DNA of 59,510 bases from Chlorobiota bacterium (GTDB lineage: Bacteria; Bacteroidota; Bacteroidia; Bacteroidales; JAADJA01), in NCBI GenBank assembly GCA_013151015.1, contig JAADJA010000225.1:1-59510 (forward strand), read 5' to 3'. A program made the translations under genes and the position numbers. Shown here one piece after another: positions 24,779 through 34,847 of the stretch (its first letter is position 1; each line of letters starts with the position of its first letter). Below the pieces are notes generated by a model. The model did no database searches and was not told the DNA's origin. It saw only the letters and a list, made by a program, of their open reading frames with translations.

Positions 24779-25321
24779 TTATTCTTTTTCGACTTGCATA
24801 AAACCAAGTTCGAGTGGTGTTTTCCTTCCGAAGATCTTTACCATCACTTTCAGTTTTTTCTTCTCTTCGTTGATTTCCTCGATAACACCACTGAAGCTAT
24901 TAAATGGCCCATCGATAACAGTAACCGCCTCACCAATAATAAATGGTATGTTCACCTCTTCGCCCTGTTCTGCAAGTTCATCTACTTTACCAAGGATACG
25001 GTTTACCTCTGACATCCGCAAAGCATTAGGTTCCCCCCTTGTCCCTATAAACCCAATTACATTGGGGATACTCTTGATAATGTGGGGGATTTCGCCCACC
25101 AACGCAGCTTCAATAAGGATATAACCGGGATACAGGTTTCTCTCTTTACTGATTTTTTTCCCGTTCCTTACCTGATATACTTTCTCATAAGGAATGAGCA
25201 CCTTCGAAATGAAATCTTCCAATTTCAATCGCTTAATCTCGCTATCAAGATATTGCTTTGCCTTTTTCTCGCTTCCGCTAATGGCCCTTACAACATACCA
25301 CTTTTTAACTTGTTCGCTCAT
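24779..25321 (-). CDS. nusG: Transcription termination/antitermination protein NusG
   Basis: KWYVVRAISGSEKKAK; KOW domain VTVIDGPFNSFSGVIEEI. Confidence 0.96.
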   Translation of the reverse strand: MSEQVKKWYVVRAISGSEKKAKQYLDSEIKRLKLEDFISKVLIPYEKVYQVRNGKKISKERNLYPGYILIEAALVGEIPHIIKSIPNVIGFIGTRGEPNALRMSEVNRILGKVDELAEQGEEVNIPFIIGEAVTVIDGPFNSFSGVIEEINEEKKKLKVMVKIFGRKTPLELGFMQVEKE

Positions 25322-25383
25322 TTCTTAGGTAATGATTATCTTTAAATGCACAATTTGGTTTATCTACAATCAGGAATGCGATA

Positions 25384-25581
25384 CTAAAAATTATTATAAA
25401 ATAATTTCATTAGGCTCTGAAAAGAAAAATCCATTAAATAAACCACAAAGGCAATAATAAGGGAAGCCACCGAAACTACGATTGCGCTGTTCTGGAGCTC
25501 GCTCCATGTGGGCCACGATACTTTATGAACAAGTTCGTCATAACTTTCTTTTGCGTAACCTGATATACTGAATTTTGCCAT
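25384..25581 (-). CDS. secE: Preprotein translocase subunit SecE (start re-assigned to the internal Met)
   Basis: MAKFSISGYAKESYDELVHKVSWPTWSELQNSAIVV single-TM SecE; synteny. Confidence 0.93.
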   Translation of the reverse strand: MAKFSISGYAKESYDELVHKVSWPTWSELQNSAIVVSVASLIIAFVVYLMDFSFQSLMKLFYNNF

Positions 25582-25596
25582 TGTATTAAACTTTTG

Positions 25597-25669
25597 CACG
25601 GGTGGTAGGATTCGAACCCACGACTCCTGGTTTTGGAGACCAGAGCTCTACCAGCTGAGCTACACCCGT
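25597..25669 (-). tRNA. tRNA-Trp (CCA)
   Basis: Cloverleaf read from reverse complement: acceptor acgggtg/cacccgt, loop ctCCAaa, T-loop ggttcgaatcc. Confidence 0.95.
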
Positions 25670-25762
25670 TCGTAATTGATAAATATTCGCAATTTGCATA
25701 TAAAGGCATCCCGAAATTCTTACGGGATACCTTTATCAAACTTTATATCAAACAGGCTATTG

Positions 25763-26946
25763 CTACTCTATGATTTCGGTTACCTGACCAGCACCAACTG
25801 TACGGCCACCTTCACGAATAGCAAACCTCAGGTTTTTAGCCATTGCAATTTCAGTGATCAATTTCACTTCAATTGTAAGGTTATCACCAGGCATGATCAT
25901 TTCAACACCTTCTGGTAAAATAATCTCCCCGGTAACATCAGTTGTCCTGAAATAGAACTGAGGACGATAGTTGTTATGGAATGGGGTATGCCTTCCACCT
26001 TCTTCTTTCTTCAGGATATAAACCTCAGCTTTAAAATGGGTATGGGGTGTAATTGAACCAGGATGTGCGATTACCATTCCCCTTGTAATTTCGTTTTTAT
26101 CAATTCCCCTCAACAACAAACCTGCGTTGTCACCAGCTTCTCCCCTATCAAGGATTTTACGGAACATCTCAACTCCTGTACAAACTTAAGTTTTTCGGCG
26201 CCCAATCCGATAATATCAACTGCTTCACCAACTTTGATTACACCAGATTCGATCCTACCTGTTGCAACTGTTCCACGACCCGTAATTGAGAATACATCCT
26301 CAACAGGCATAAGGAACGGTTTATCAACATCACGCTCAGGTAAAGGAATCCAAGTATCACAAGCTTCCATCAGTTCATGGATTTGAGGAACCCATTTTGC
26401 TTCCTGGTTAAGTGCACCAAGAGCAGAACCTTGAATTATAGGGGTATTGTCGCCATCAAATTCGTAGAAACTCAACAATTCCCTGATTTCCATGTCAACG
26501 AGTTCAAGAAGTTCTTCATCGTCAACCATGTCAACCTTGTTCATGAAAACAACGATCTTAGGCACACCTACCTGACGTGCAAGAAGGATATGTTCCCTGG
26601 TTTGGGGCATAGGGCCATCAGTTGCAGCAACCACAAGAATGGCACCGTCCATCTGGGCAGCACCTGTTACCATGTTCTTCACATAGTCAGCGTGACCAGG
26701 ACAGTCAACGTGTGCATAATGCCTGTTTTTAGTTTCATACTCAACGTGGGCAGTATTAATTGTAATACCTCTTTCTTTTTCTTCAGGGGCATTATCAATT
26801 TCGTCAAACGACTTGAATGTCGCAAGACCTTCATCCTGCAGGTTTAATGTAATAGCAGCGGTCAATGTGGTTTTACCGTGGTCAACGTGACCAATTGTAC
26901 CAATATTAACGTGCGGTTTGGAACGATCAAATTTTTCTTTTGCCAT
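25763..26946 (-). pseudogene. tuf: Elongation factor Tu, frameshifted (apparent 1-nt deletion near 26185-26188)
   Basis: N-terminal ORF 26110-26946 ([29 protein letters not shown]...GLGAEKLK) continues in another frame as [27 protein letters not shown]... to 25763; together ~394 aa EF-Tu. Confidence 0.93.
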
Positions 26947-27000
26947 ATCAATTATTGTTAAAAATAGAGTTTACTATGTATAAAAAAGAATCAAACTAAG

Positions 27001-27072
27001 AGCCATTGATGAGAATTGAACTCATGACCTCTTCCTTACCAAGGAAGCGCTCTACCCCTGAGCTACAATGGC
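27001..27072 (-). tRNA. tRNA-Thr (GGT)
   Basis: Acceptor gccattg/caatggc; anticodon loop ttGGTaa. Confidence 0.93.
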
Positions 27073-27077
27073 CTTTG

Positions 27078-27150
27078 AGCGGGAGACCGGGCTCGAACCG
27101 GCCACCTATAGCTTGGAAGGCTATCGCTCTACCAAATGAGCTACTCCCGC
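27078..27150 (-). tRNA. tRNA-Gly (TCC)
   Basis: Acceptor gcgggag/ctcccgc; anticodon loop ctTCCaa. Confidence 0.95.
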
Positions 27151-27232
27151 TTAAGCAATTGCTGAACAATATAAGAGGAAACGACTTAACAATATAAGCA
27201 ATTCCCCGGTTTTACAATTCAACAAAGAAGAG

Positions 27233-27314
27233 TGGGGGGAGGAGGATTCGAACCTCCGAAGGCTTCGCCAACAGATTTACAGTCTGCCCCATTTGACCGC
27301 TCTGGAATCCCCCC
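27233..27314 (-). tRNA. tRNA-Tyr (GTA)
   Basis: Long variable arm, acceptor gggggga/tcccccc; anticodon loop ctGTAaa. Confidence 0.95.
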
Positions 27315-27345
27315 GTTTCTTAAGTTTTCATCATTTTAAAGAACG

Positions 27346-27419
27346 AGCCAATGGAGGGATTCGAACCCCCGACCGGCTGATTACAAATCAGCTGCTCTGG
27401 CCAACTGAGCTACATTGGC
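27346..27419 (-). tRNA. tRNA-Thr (TGT)
   Basis: Acceptor gccaatg/cattggc; anticodon loop ttTGTaa. Confidence 0.94.
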
Positions 27420-27518
27420 ATTACTGCTTTCCTGCAATAAAAAACAGTCCTCAAAAAAAGGACTGCAAAAGTATAAAACATAATTTGAATAATCAAAGAA
27501 AAAATAAAATAAATTTAT

Positions 27519-27818
27519 TTACCTCTTTTTGAACTTCTCCTTGTGCTTCGAAAGCTGCTTTCTCAGGGCATCTACAGCTATATCCGTGGCCTCTTCAAAA
27601 GTCTTGCATTGCTTCTTTGCATACAGGTTATTGCCCCTTACCGTTAACTTGATTTCGGTGATTTTGTTCTCAGGCGACTCAGTGTTGTCAACTTTAAGTG
27701 TAACATCACTTCCAATAACACCATCATACAAACCAGAAAGTTTATCGATTTTTTCGTTAATAAAAGTTTCCAGTTTGCTGTCAGCTTTAAAGTGAACTGA
27801 ATTAATTTTTACTTTCAT
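27519..27818 (-). CDS. hpf: Ribosome hibernation promoting factor (HPF/RaiA/YfiA family)
   Basis: 99 aa, VHFKADSKLETFINEKIDKLSGLYDGV...AVDALRKQLSKHKEK. Confidence 0.88.
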   Translation of the reverse strand: MKVKINSVHFKADSKLETFINEKIDKLSGLYDGVIGSDVTLKVDNTESPENKITEIKLTVRGNNLYAKKQCKTFEEATDIAVDALRKQLSKHKEKFKKR

Positions 27819-27838
27819 AGAATTGTCCTTTCATCATT

Positions 27839-28726
27839 TTATGCCCTGGGATGGGCTTGTTCATATATCAATTTAAGCTTGTCTATTGTATTGTGTGTAT
27901 AAATTTGTGTTGCTGCCAAATTCGAATGGCCAAGGAATTCTTTAATTGTGTTGAGGTTAGCACCATTGTTTAACATATGTGTCGCAAAAGTATGCCTTAA
28001 AACATGAGGGCTCTTTTTAGTTAATGTAGAAACCTTCCCAAGATACGAATTCACTATCCGATAAACAAGTTTTTTGTACATTTTGTTTCCACTTTCCGCA
28101 AGAAATAAAAAACTGACCGGCCCGGATTGCCCCACTTCTTTGTTCCTGATCTCGATATAATTCCGAATGGATTGGATGAACACCATGTTAATAGGGATAA
28201 TACGCTCCTTGTTCCTTTTTCCAAGTACTTTAATTTGTTGTTGGGACAAATCAACATTAGCATCTGTCATCTCAATCAATTCTGCTAACCTGACCCCCGT
28301 GAAATAAAACATCTCCAAGATCAACTTGTCCCTGCTTCCCACAAACCCCTGCCCAAATTCCACTTTTTCAAAAAGCAAATCCATTCCCTTCTTGTCCACA
28401 AACACCGGAAGGGGCTGGGCCGATTTTGGAGGGATTACTTTAGTGACCGGATTTACTTTTACAATATCCTCCCTGATCAAAAACCTGTACAGTGATTTCA
28501 GGCTTGAAAGCTTTCTGTTGATCGTCCGGGAAGATATCCCATTATCCATCATCGAAACAATCCATGAACGAATCATGGGAAGTTCTATTTCTGAGATTTC
28601 TTTAATATGGTATTGGGTTGAAATGAAACCAAAAAACCGCGTAAGGTCAGCTTTGTATGCCTTTAAGGTGTGAGGCGAGTATCTTTTCTCAGTCTCCAAA
28701 TATTGAAAAAAAAGTTGAATATCCAT
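27839..28726 (-). CDS. xerC: Tyrosine recombinase XerC/XerD-like
   Basis: Catalytic HVLRHTFATHMLNNGANLNTIKEFLGHSNLAATQIYTH; annotated start moved to MDIQLFFQYLE (ORF extends to 28750). Confidence 0.92.
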   Translation of the reverse strand: MDIQLFFQYLETEKRYSPHTLKAYKADLTRFFGFISTQYHIKEISEIELPMIRSWIVSMMDNGISSRTINRKLSSLKSLYRFLIREDIVKVNPVTKVIPPKSAQPLPVFVDKKGMDLLFEKVEFGQGFVGSRDKLILEMFYFTGVRLAELIEMTDANVDLSQQQIKVLGKRNKERIIPINMVFIQSIRNYIEIRNKEVGQSGPVSFLFLAESGNKMYKKLVYRIVNSYLGKVSTLTKKSPHVLRHTFATHMLNNGANLNTIKEFLGHSNLAATQIYTHNTIDKLKLIYEQAHPRA

Positions 28727-28819
28727 TAAAACAAAAAAGGAAGAAACCATTGTCTCAAAATTAATAAAAATTTTGATAACACAAGTATTTCTTCCTTAAA
28801 AAAAGTTAATTTCTTTATA

Positions 28820-29017
28820 CTACAAGCCTTCTTCCTTATCCCTAAGACCTTGTACGTATATGGCTTTCAACCTCTGCTCTCTGTTCTTTATAGAAGGTTT
28901 TGTGAATTTTTGCCTTTCACGCAACTCTTTTATAACTCCGGTTTTTTCAAACTTCCTTTTATACTTTTTCAAAGCCCTCTCGATGCTTTCGCCTTCTTTA
29001 ACAGGTACTATTATCAT
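28820..29017 (-). CDS. rpsU: 30S ribosomal protein S21
   Basis: MIIVPVKEGESIERALKKYKRKFEKTGVIKELRERQKFTKPS. Confidence 0.96.
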   Translation of the reverse strand: MIIVPVKEGESIERALKKYKRKFEKTGVIKELRERQKFTKPSIKNREQRLKAIYVQGLRDKEEGL

Positions 29018-29092
29018 TTTTCCGTTATTTAATTATAATGAATATTTCAAAATCGGGGTGCAAAAGTATAAATTTTAATTATAAAAGCAAAT

Positions 29093-31285
29093 TTATTCTT
29101 TTAATAATAAATTATCGTAAATAAAATCCGTGATCCTTGTATATAAATGAATGCGGGTATTTCTCCCTGTATAAATCCCATGGTTGCTATTGGGATAAAA
29201 CTGCATATCGAATTGCTTATTGGCCGCAACCAGCGCAGTGATCAAATCCATCGAATTCTGGATGTGCACATTATCGTCGGCAGTTCCATGAATCAAAAGG
29301 AATTTCCCTTTGAGGTTTTCTACATGGTTAATGGGTGAATTTTCGTCATATCCCTCAGGGTTTTCCTGTGGTGTCCTCATAAACCTTTCGGTATAAATGT
29401 TATCGTAATAACGCCAATTCGTCACCGGGGCCACAGCTACTCCCATACAAAAATAATCGGCTCCCTTGGTGAGGCATGAAGTGGACATAAAGCCACCGTA
29501 GCTCCATCCCCAGATTCCGACCCGGTCTTTATCGACATAATCGAGCGAAACAAGGTATTTGGCAGCCTCTATCTGATCTTCGGTCTCATATTTGCCAAGT
29601 TCGAGATAGGTCATCTTTTTGAACTCTTCCCCACGGGCACCCGTTCCCCGGTTATCCACCGAAACTATAATTATCCCTTTTGACGAAAGCATTTGATACC
29701 ATAAATTCCCGCCTCCCCAATTGTTCCTTACAGTCTGGGAACCCGGGCCTCCATAAACATACATCAACACCGGGTATTTTTTTGAAGGGTCAAAATCGAA
29801 AGGCTTGATCATCCAGCCATTCAAGTTCACCCCTCCCGTTGTTGTGAACGAAAAGAACTCACGATTGCTATATGTATAATTGTTTAACGTATCGATTAAA
29901 CCTGAATTATCCTTTAATACCCTTAACTGTTTGCCTTTTGAAGAATTGACAGTAATAATGGGCGGGCTTACGGCATCTGAATAAGTACTTATGTAATATT
30001 TGAATTTCTTGCTAAACTGGATTCTGTTATCACCTTCTTTTTCCGAAAGCAACTTCTTCCCTTTCCCATCAAAACCAATTTGATAGAAGTCCCTGTTAAG
30101 AGGGGACGATTCACTTGAGCCATAATAAATCACCTCCCTGTCTTCGTCTATCCCATATATGCTTGTCACATCCCATTTCCCCCGGGTAATTTGCGTTATC
30201 AAACTACCATCCATGCTATACATATATATATGGAGGTATCCATCTGATTCGTTTGTAAAAACAAATCGCTCGTTATCTTCCAAAAAGCTCAGGTTATCGG
30301 TAATATCAATATAATATTTGTTTGTTTCTATATAGATAGGTTTGGTTTTCCCTTCATTTACATCGGCAAGCAATATCTTCAATTCATTTTGCAAACGGTT
30401 CATCCATTGAATGGATAGTTTAGCGGGGTCATTGGTCCATTTGATCCTCGGAATATAAATATCGGTTTCCAATCCGGTATCCATCGTATTTATTTCACCG
30501 GTTTCAAGATCATAAACATGGATACTGACAATGGAATTGTCTTCGCCAGCCTTAGGGTATTTGTATTTATAGTACTCAGGGTACAAATCGCCCCAATGGG
30601 TCAGTTGATACTCTTTCACATTGCTTTCATCAAAACGGTAAAATGCAATCTTATTTCCATCAGGTGACCAAAAAAAGGCTTTTGTAAACCCAAACTCCTC
30701 TTCATAAACCCAATCGGTCGTGCCATAGATAATATTGTTGGTTTTTCCATCTTTCGTTACAGGGACTTCATATCCGGTGACTAAATCCTTGATGAAAATA
30801 TTATTGCCGCGAACAAATGCAACCTTTGAAGCATCCGGCGAAAAATCGGCCAGACGCTGTTTCCCGCTATTCGACAAAGGGGTCAATTCTTCATTTTCCC
30901 TGTCATAAATATAAAATTCAGCCTTTGTGGAATGCCGGTATATCTGCTCTGTTTTTGTGGAAAACAATATTTTTGATTCATCTTTGCTCAATTGAAAACC
31001 CCTCATCGAAATCGGAACCGTATCGCCATTTGGGATTAATTGAGCTTTGGTCACAATAGTCCCTGTTTTTTCCCCGCTCTTATAGTCATATATAATTATG
31101 CTGTCCGATTCCAGGGCACAATAACTTTCCCCATCATTCAACGGGACGATGCCATAAACCCCCTTCGGATAAAACTGGGGTGATTGAAATACACTTTGAA
31201 GTGTGAATTCCTTTTTTGCGGATTGTCCCAGTACGAAAACCTGAAACAGGGTAAAAACAAGGATAAGGATGGAAATTCTTTTCAT
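29093..31285 (-). CDS. Dipeptidyl peptidase IV family serine peptidase (S9B)
   Basis: Beta-propeller plus catalytic GIWGWSYGGFMS; LLIHGTADDNVH. Confidence 0.95.
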   Translation of the reverse strand: MKRISILILVFTLFQVFVLGQSAKKEFTLQSVFQSPQFYPKGVYGIVPLNDGESYCALESDSIIIYDYKSGEKTGTIVTKAQLIPNGDTVPISMRGFQLSKDESKILFSTKTEQIYRHSTKAEFYIYDRENEELTPLSNSGKQRLADFSPDASKVAFVRGNNIFIKDLVTGYEVPVTKDGKTNNIIYGTTDWVYEEEFGFTKAFFWSPDGNKIAFYRFDESNVKEYQLTHWGDLYPEYYKYKYPKAGEDNSIVSIHVYDLETGEINTMDTGLETDIYIPRIKWTNDPAKLSIQWMNRLQNELKILLADVNEGKTKPIYIETNKYYIDITDNLSFLEDNERFVFTNESDGYLHIYMYSMDGSLITQITRGKWDVTSIYGIDEDREVIYYGSSESSPLNRDFYQIGFDGKGKKLLSEKEGDNRIQFSKKFKYYISTYSDAVSPPIITVNSSKGKQLRVLKDNSGLIDTLNNYTYSNREFFSFTTTGGVNLNGWMIKPFDFDPSKKYPVLMYVYGGPGSQTVRNNWGGGNLWYQMLSSKGIIIVSVDNRGTGARGEEFKKMTYLELGKYETEDQIEAAKYLVSLDYVDKDRVGIWGWSYGGFMSTSCLTKGADYFCMGVAVAPVTNWRYYDNIYTERFMRTPQENPEGYDENSPINHVENLKGKFLLIHGTADDNVHIQNSMDLITALVAANKQFDMQFYPNSNHGIYTGRNTRIHLYTRITDFIYDNLLLKE

Positions 31286-31432
31286 AATACCAGATTTTGT
31301 TTATTTGGAAATGCCCAAACCAAGTCCTGAAATGGATCTAATTCAAAAGCATATACTTTTGACAAAAGTATAAAAACAAAGTAAATGATTGTGAATTTGA
31401 AATGATTTTCTATTTTTGCAGCAAATTACCAG

Positions 31433-31507
31433 GGGATATTAGCTCAGTTGGTTCAGAGCACCGCCTTGACAGGGCGGGGGTCAGTGGTTCGAATCCACTA
31501 TATCCCA
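31433..31507 (+). tRNA. tRNA-Val (GAC)
   Basis: Acceptor gggatat/atatccc; anticodon loop ttGACag; T-arm ggttcgaatcc. Confidence 0.95.
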
Positions 31508-31928
31508 CAAAAATGCAGGTTTTTTTTGGGAAAAGCGGAAACACGGCAAAATTTTTAAACCCGGCCCTACATCCAGGATTAATCAAAAAAAAACAATTAT
31601 AATTCAAGGCTTGCTTACTACTCGTGGGCCTTGTCCCCCGCATACTGCTCTTCAACCTCGACACAAAAGGTTTTCCACAATTTAGAATTACTTATAAATA
31701 TGCGCTTAGGCAAAATTTATACTTCTTCTAAATAAGAAATGTAATCTCCAAACCCCCAGTCCATTACATTCTCAAAGATATATGAAGCCAATATTTATGG
31801 TTTTGTGTACCAGCATTTTACAAAATAGACACTCAAGACATGGACATATGACATTTATCATAATTGTAACTATTTTTGCATCAACAAATACACTTATGTA
31901 GCTTATTACATATTTAAATGAAGTCGGA

Positions 31929-34190
31929 ATGAAAACAAATCGCAGACAGTTTATAAAAATCTCGACACTCGGTACAGGAGCCATGGCATTAGGTTTAAGT
32001 TCGCTGAACTTCAACGGGATAAATGCAGCCTATGCAGCCGAAAAAAACGAAGCGGTAAGTGACGAAGACATGACACCTTACCCAACCTTTTGTGAGGTTT
32101 GCTTCTGGAAATGTGCCGCCTGGACCTATGTTGACAAAAAAGGGGAGATAAGGAAAATCATTGGCAATAAAGAAGACCCACATTGCAACGGCAGGTTATG
32201 CCCAAGGGGAACAGGCGGAATAGGCATGTACCACGATGAAGACCGTTTGAAAACACCATTGATAAGGGAAACCAAAGAAGATGGCACACAATACTACCGG
32301 GAGGCAAGCTGGGAAGAAGCCCTTGATCTGATCGCAAATAAAATGTCGAAGATCAAAAAGGAACATGGCCCCGAATGTGTCGCCCTGTTTTCACATGGCA
32401 CCGGGGGCAAACTCATGGGACATTTAGTAAAAGCCTTTGGTTCCCCAAATATTTCCGCACCATCTTTTGCACAATGCCGCGGCCCTCGCGAAGTTGCATT
32501 TACGGCAACTTACGGTGAAGATGTCCAATCACCGGAAAGAACCGATATAAGGGACACCAAATGCCTGGTACTTATCGGATCACACATTGGCGAAAACATG
32601 CACAACGGCCAAATACAGGAAATGTCGGATGCCATTGATAATGGGGCGACAATCATTACCGTTGATCCCAGGTTTTCAACGGCCGCTTCCCACTCAAAAT
32701 ATTGGCTGCCCATTAAGCCCGCAACTGACCTTGCTTTACTTCTTGCCTGGACACATGTTCTTATCGAAGAAGAATTATACGACAAAGAATATATCAAGAA
32801 ATACGCATTTGGTTTTGATGAACTCAAAGAACATGTAAAAGACAAAACCCCTGAATGGGCCTTTGGGATCACCACCATCGAACCTGAGATAATAAGGAGA
32901 ACGGCACGTGAAATGGCCTATGCCTCCCCTGCTGTTATTGTACACCCTGGAAGGCATGTTACCTGGTACGGTGACGATACCCAACGGTCAAGGGCAATTG
33001 CTATTCTCAATGCATTGTTGGGTTCCTGGGGAAGAAGGGGCGGGTTTTACGTTCCTGAAAAAGTCCATCTCCCAAAATACCCTTCACCGCCTTATCCCAA
33101 ACCTTCCCGAACCTGGAAAGATGCTTATCCTCCGGGAAAATACAATCTTGTTCACGAAGTGCTGTCAACAGGGATTTGCGATGCAACCATCCCAAACCCG
33201 GACATGGATTGCCAATTGAGGGCTTGGATTGTTTATGGGACCAACCTGCTCGCTTCATTGCCTGACCAAAAGAAAACACTCGAAGCAATCGACAACCTGG
33301 AATTCCTGGTCGTTATCGATACCATGCCCATGGACATTACGGCCTATGCCGATGTGGTCCTTCCCGAATGTACCTATCTGGAACGTTATGATTTTGTAAG
33401 GACTTCGCCCCATCGAGAACCGTTTTTAGCACTTCGGATGCCAGCGGCCAAACCGAAATATGACTCCAAACCCAATTGGTGGATAGCCAAGCAATTGGGA
33501 AGCCGTTTGGGACTGGATGAATATTTTAAATGGGATTCGATTGAGGAAGTATTGGACTGGCAATTGAAACACGTGGGTTCATCCCTTGAGGAAATGAAAC
33601 GCATTGGTGTGAAGAAGTTTGACAGGGAATATGACGATCTTTATTTCCTGCAAAACCTTGAAGATTTTGAATTCAACACCAATACAGGAAAGATAGAACT
33701 TTACTCTACCGAACTTGATTATGAAGGTTTTGATCCTTTGCCCAATTACACTTCACATCCAGAGCCCCCTGAAGGATTTTACCGGTTGAATTATGGCCGC
33801 GCACCCATGCATACATTCAGTCGTACGACAAATAACCCCAACCTCGATGATTTAATGGACGAGAACAAATTATGGGTCAATCCAAGGGTTGCGGAAATAT
33901 GGGGAATCGAAAATGGCCAAAAGGTTTGGTTGAAGAACCAGGATGATGTTGTTTCCTCCTTCCCGATAAAAGTTCGCGTTACCGAACGTATCCGTTGGGA
34001 TTCGGTTTACATGGTCCATGGTTTCGGCCACAAAGAAAGGCGATTGTCGCGTTCCTATGGAAAGGGCGCAAGCGATTCGGAACTGGTGACACATGTTATG
34101 ACCGACCCTGTGATGGGAGGTACCGGGATGAGAGGGAATTTTGTTACATTTTTATTAGAGAACCCTAAAAAAGAGGAGGTTGAGTCATGA
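31929..34190 (+). CDS. Tat-exported molybdopterin oxidoreductase, PsrA/PhsA-like catalytic subunit
   Basis: Tat motif NRRQFIKIS; 4Fe-4S CxxCxxxC...C; putative Mo-Cys ligand region SAPSFAQCRGPREVAF; adjacent FeS and NrfD subunits. Confidence 0.9.
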   Translation: MKTNRRQFIKISTLGTGAMALGLSSLNFNGINAAYAAEKNEAVSDEDMTPYPTFCEVCFWKCAAWTYVDKKGEIRKIIGNKEDPHCNGRLCPRGTGGIGMYHDEDRLKTPLIRETKEDGTQYYREASWEEALDLIANKMSKIKKEHGPECVALFSHGTGGKLMGHLVKAFGSPNISAPSFAQCRGPREVAFTATYGEDVQSPERTDIRDTKCLVLIGSHIGENMHNGQIQEMSDAIDNGATIITVDPRFSTAASHSKYWLPIKPATDLALLLAWTHVLIEEELYDKEYIKKYAFGFDELKEHVKDKTPEWAFGITTIEPEIIRRTAREMAYASPAVIVHPGRHVTWYGDDTQRSRAIAILNALLGSWGRRGGFYVPEKVHLPKYPSPPYPKPSRTWKDAYPPGKYNLVHEVLSTGICDATIPNPDMDCQLRAWIVYGTNLLASLPDQKKTLEAIDNLEFLVVIDTMPMDITAYADVVLPECTYLERYDFVRTSPHREPFLALRMPAAKPKYDSKPNWWIAKQLGSRLGLDEYFKWDSIEEVLDWQLKHVGSSLEEMKRIGVKKFDREYDDLYFLQNLEDFEFNTNTGKIELYSTELDYEGFDPLPNYTSHPEPPEGFYRLNYGRAPMHTFSRTTNNPNLDDLMDENKLWVNPRVAEIWGIENGQKVWLKNQDDVVSSFPIKVRVTERIRWDSVYMVHGFGHKERRLSRSYGKGASDSELVTHVMTDPVMGGTGMRGNFVTFLLENPKKEEVES

Positions 34191-34720
34191 GATATGCAAT
34201 GGCTATTGACACGAAGAAATGTGTAGGCTGTGGTGACTGTGTGGTTGCCTGCCAAACAGAAAACAATGTCCCTCACGGATATTGCAGGGACTGGATCGTT
34301 GAAAATGTGAGCGGAAGTTATCCAAACGTGGAAATCGAATTGCGCTCGGAACGTTGCAACCATTGCGATAATGCCCCTTGCGTAAGATGCTGCCCAACCG
34401 GGGCGAGCCATATTGTGGAGGGCGGAATTGTTATGGTAACCCACAACGAATGTATCGGTTGCGGCGCCTGTATTGAATCATGCCCTTATGATGCACGTTA
34501 TTCCCATCCCGAAGGATATGTTGACAAATGCACTTTCTGCAAACATAGGCTCGACAAGGGACAAAATCCGGCCTGCGTGGAAGTTTGCCCAACGAAATGT
34601 TTGCATTTTGGCGACCTCGACGATCCCAACAGTGATGTTTCCAAAGCACTGAAGGACAGGAAATGGAAGGTATTGGCCCCCGAAGCCGGAACAAAACCTC
34701 AGTTATATTTCCTGACTTGA
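34187..34720 (+). CDS. 4Fe-4S ferredoxin-type electron transfer subunit (PsrB-like)
   Basis: Multiple CxxCxxCxxxC motifs (CVGCGDCVVAC, CNHCDNAPCVRCCP, CIGCGACIESCPYDA); 4-nt overlap with preceding CDS. Confidence 0.95.
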   Translation: MRYAMAIDTKKCVGCGDCVVACQTENNVPHGYCRDWIVENVSGSYPNVEIELRSERCNHCDNAPCVRCCPTGASHIVEGGIVMVTHNECIGCGACIESCPYDARYSHPEGYVDKCTFCKHRLDKGQNPACVEVCPTKCLHFGDLDDPNSDVSKALKDRKWKVLAPEAGTKPQLYFLT

Positions 34721-34847
34721 TATTGAACCTAAATCGAAATAAAATGAAAATCCATATTTGCATCCGTCTGACCAATGTCCCGGGCATTTGCCCTGTACAA
34801 AGTAGTCTGCCGAATACAATCATTAACGAATTATTAAATTATAACAG

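Noticed and set aside
26110-26946. Programmed ribosomal frameshift in tuf
   Set aside because: No slippery heptamer; the alternative frame has TAA just before the junction; tuf is not known to be recoded. A 1-nt deletion (error or mutation) fits better.
27839-28726. Mobile-element integrase
   Set aside because: XerC/D-like recombinase sits in a conserved housekeeping context (hpf-xer-rpsU) with no flanking att-like repeats or cargo; chromosomal Xer is more likely despite the nearby tRNA cluster.
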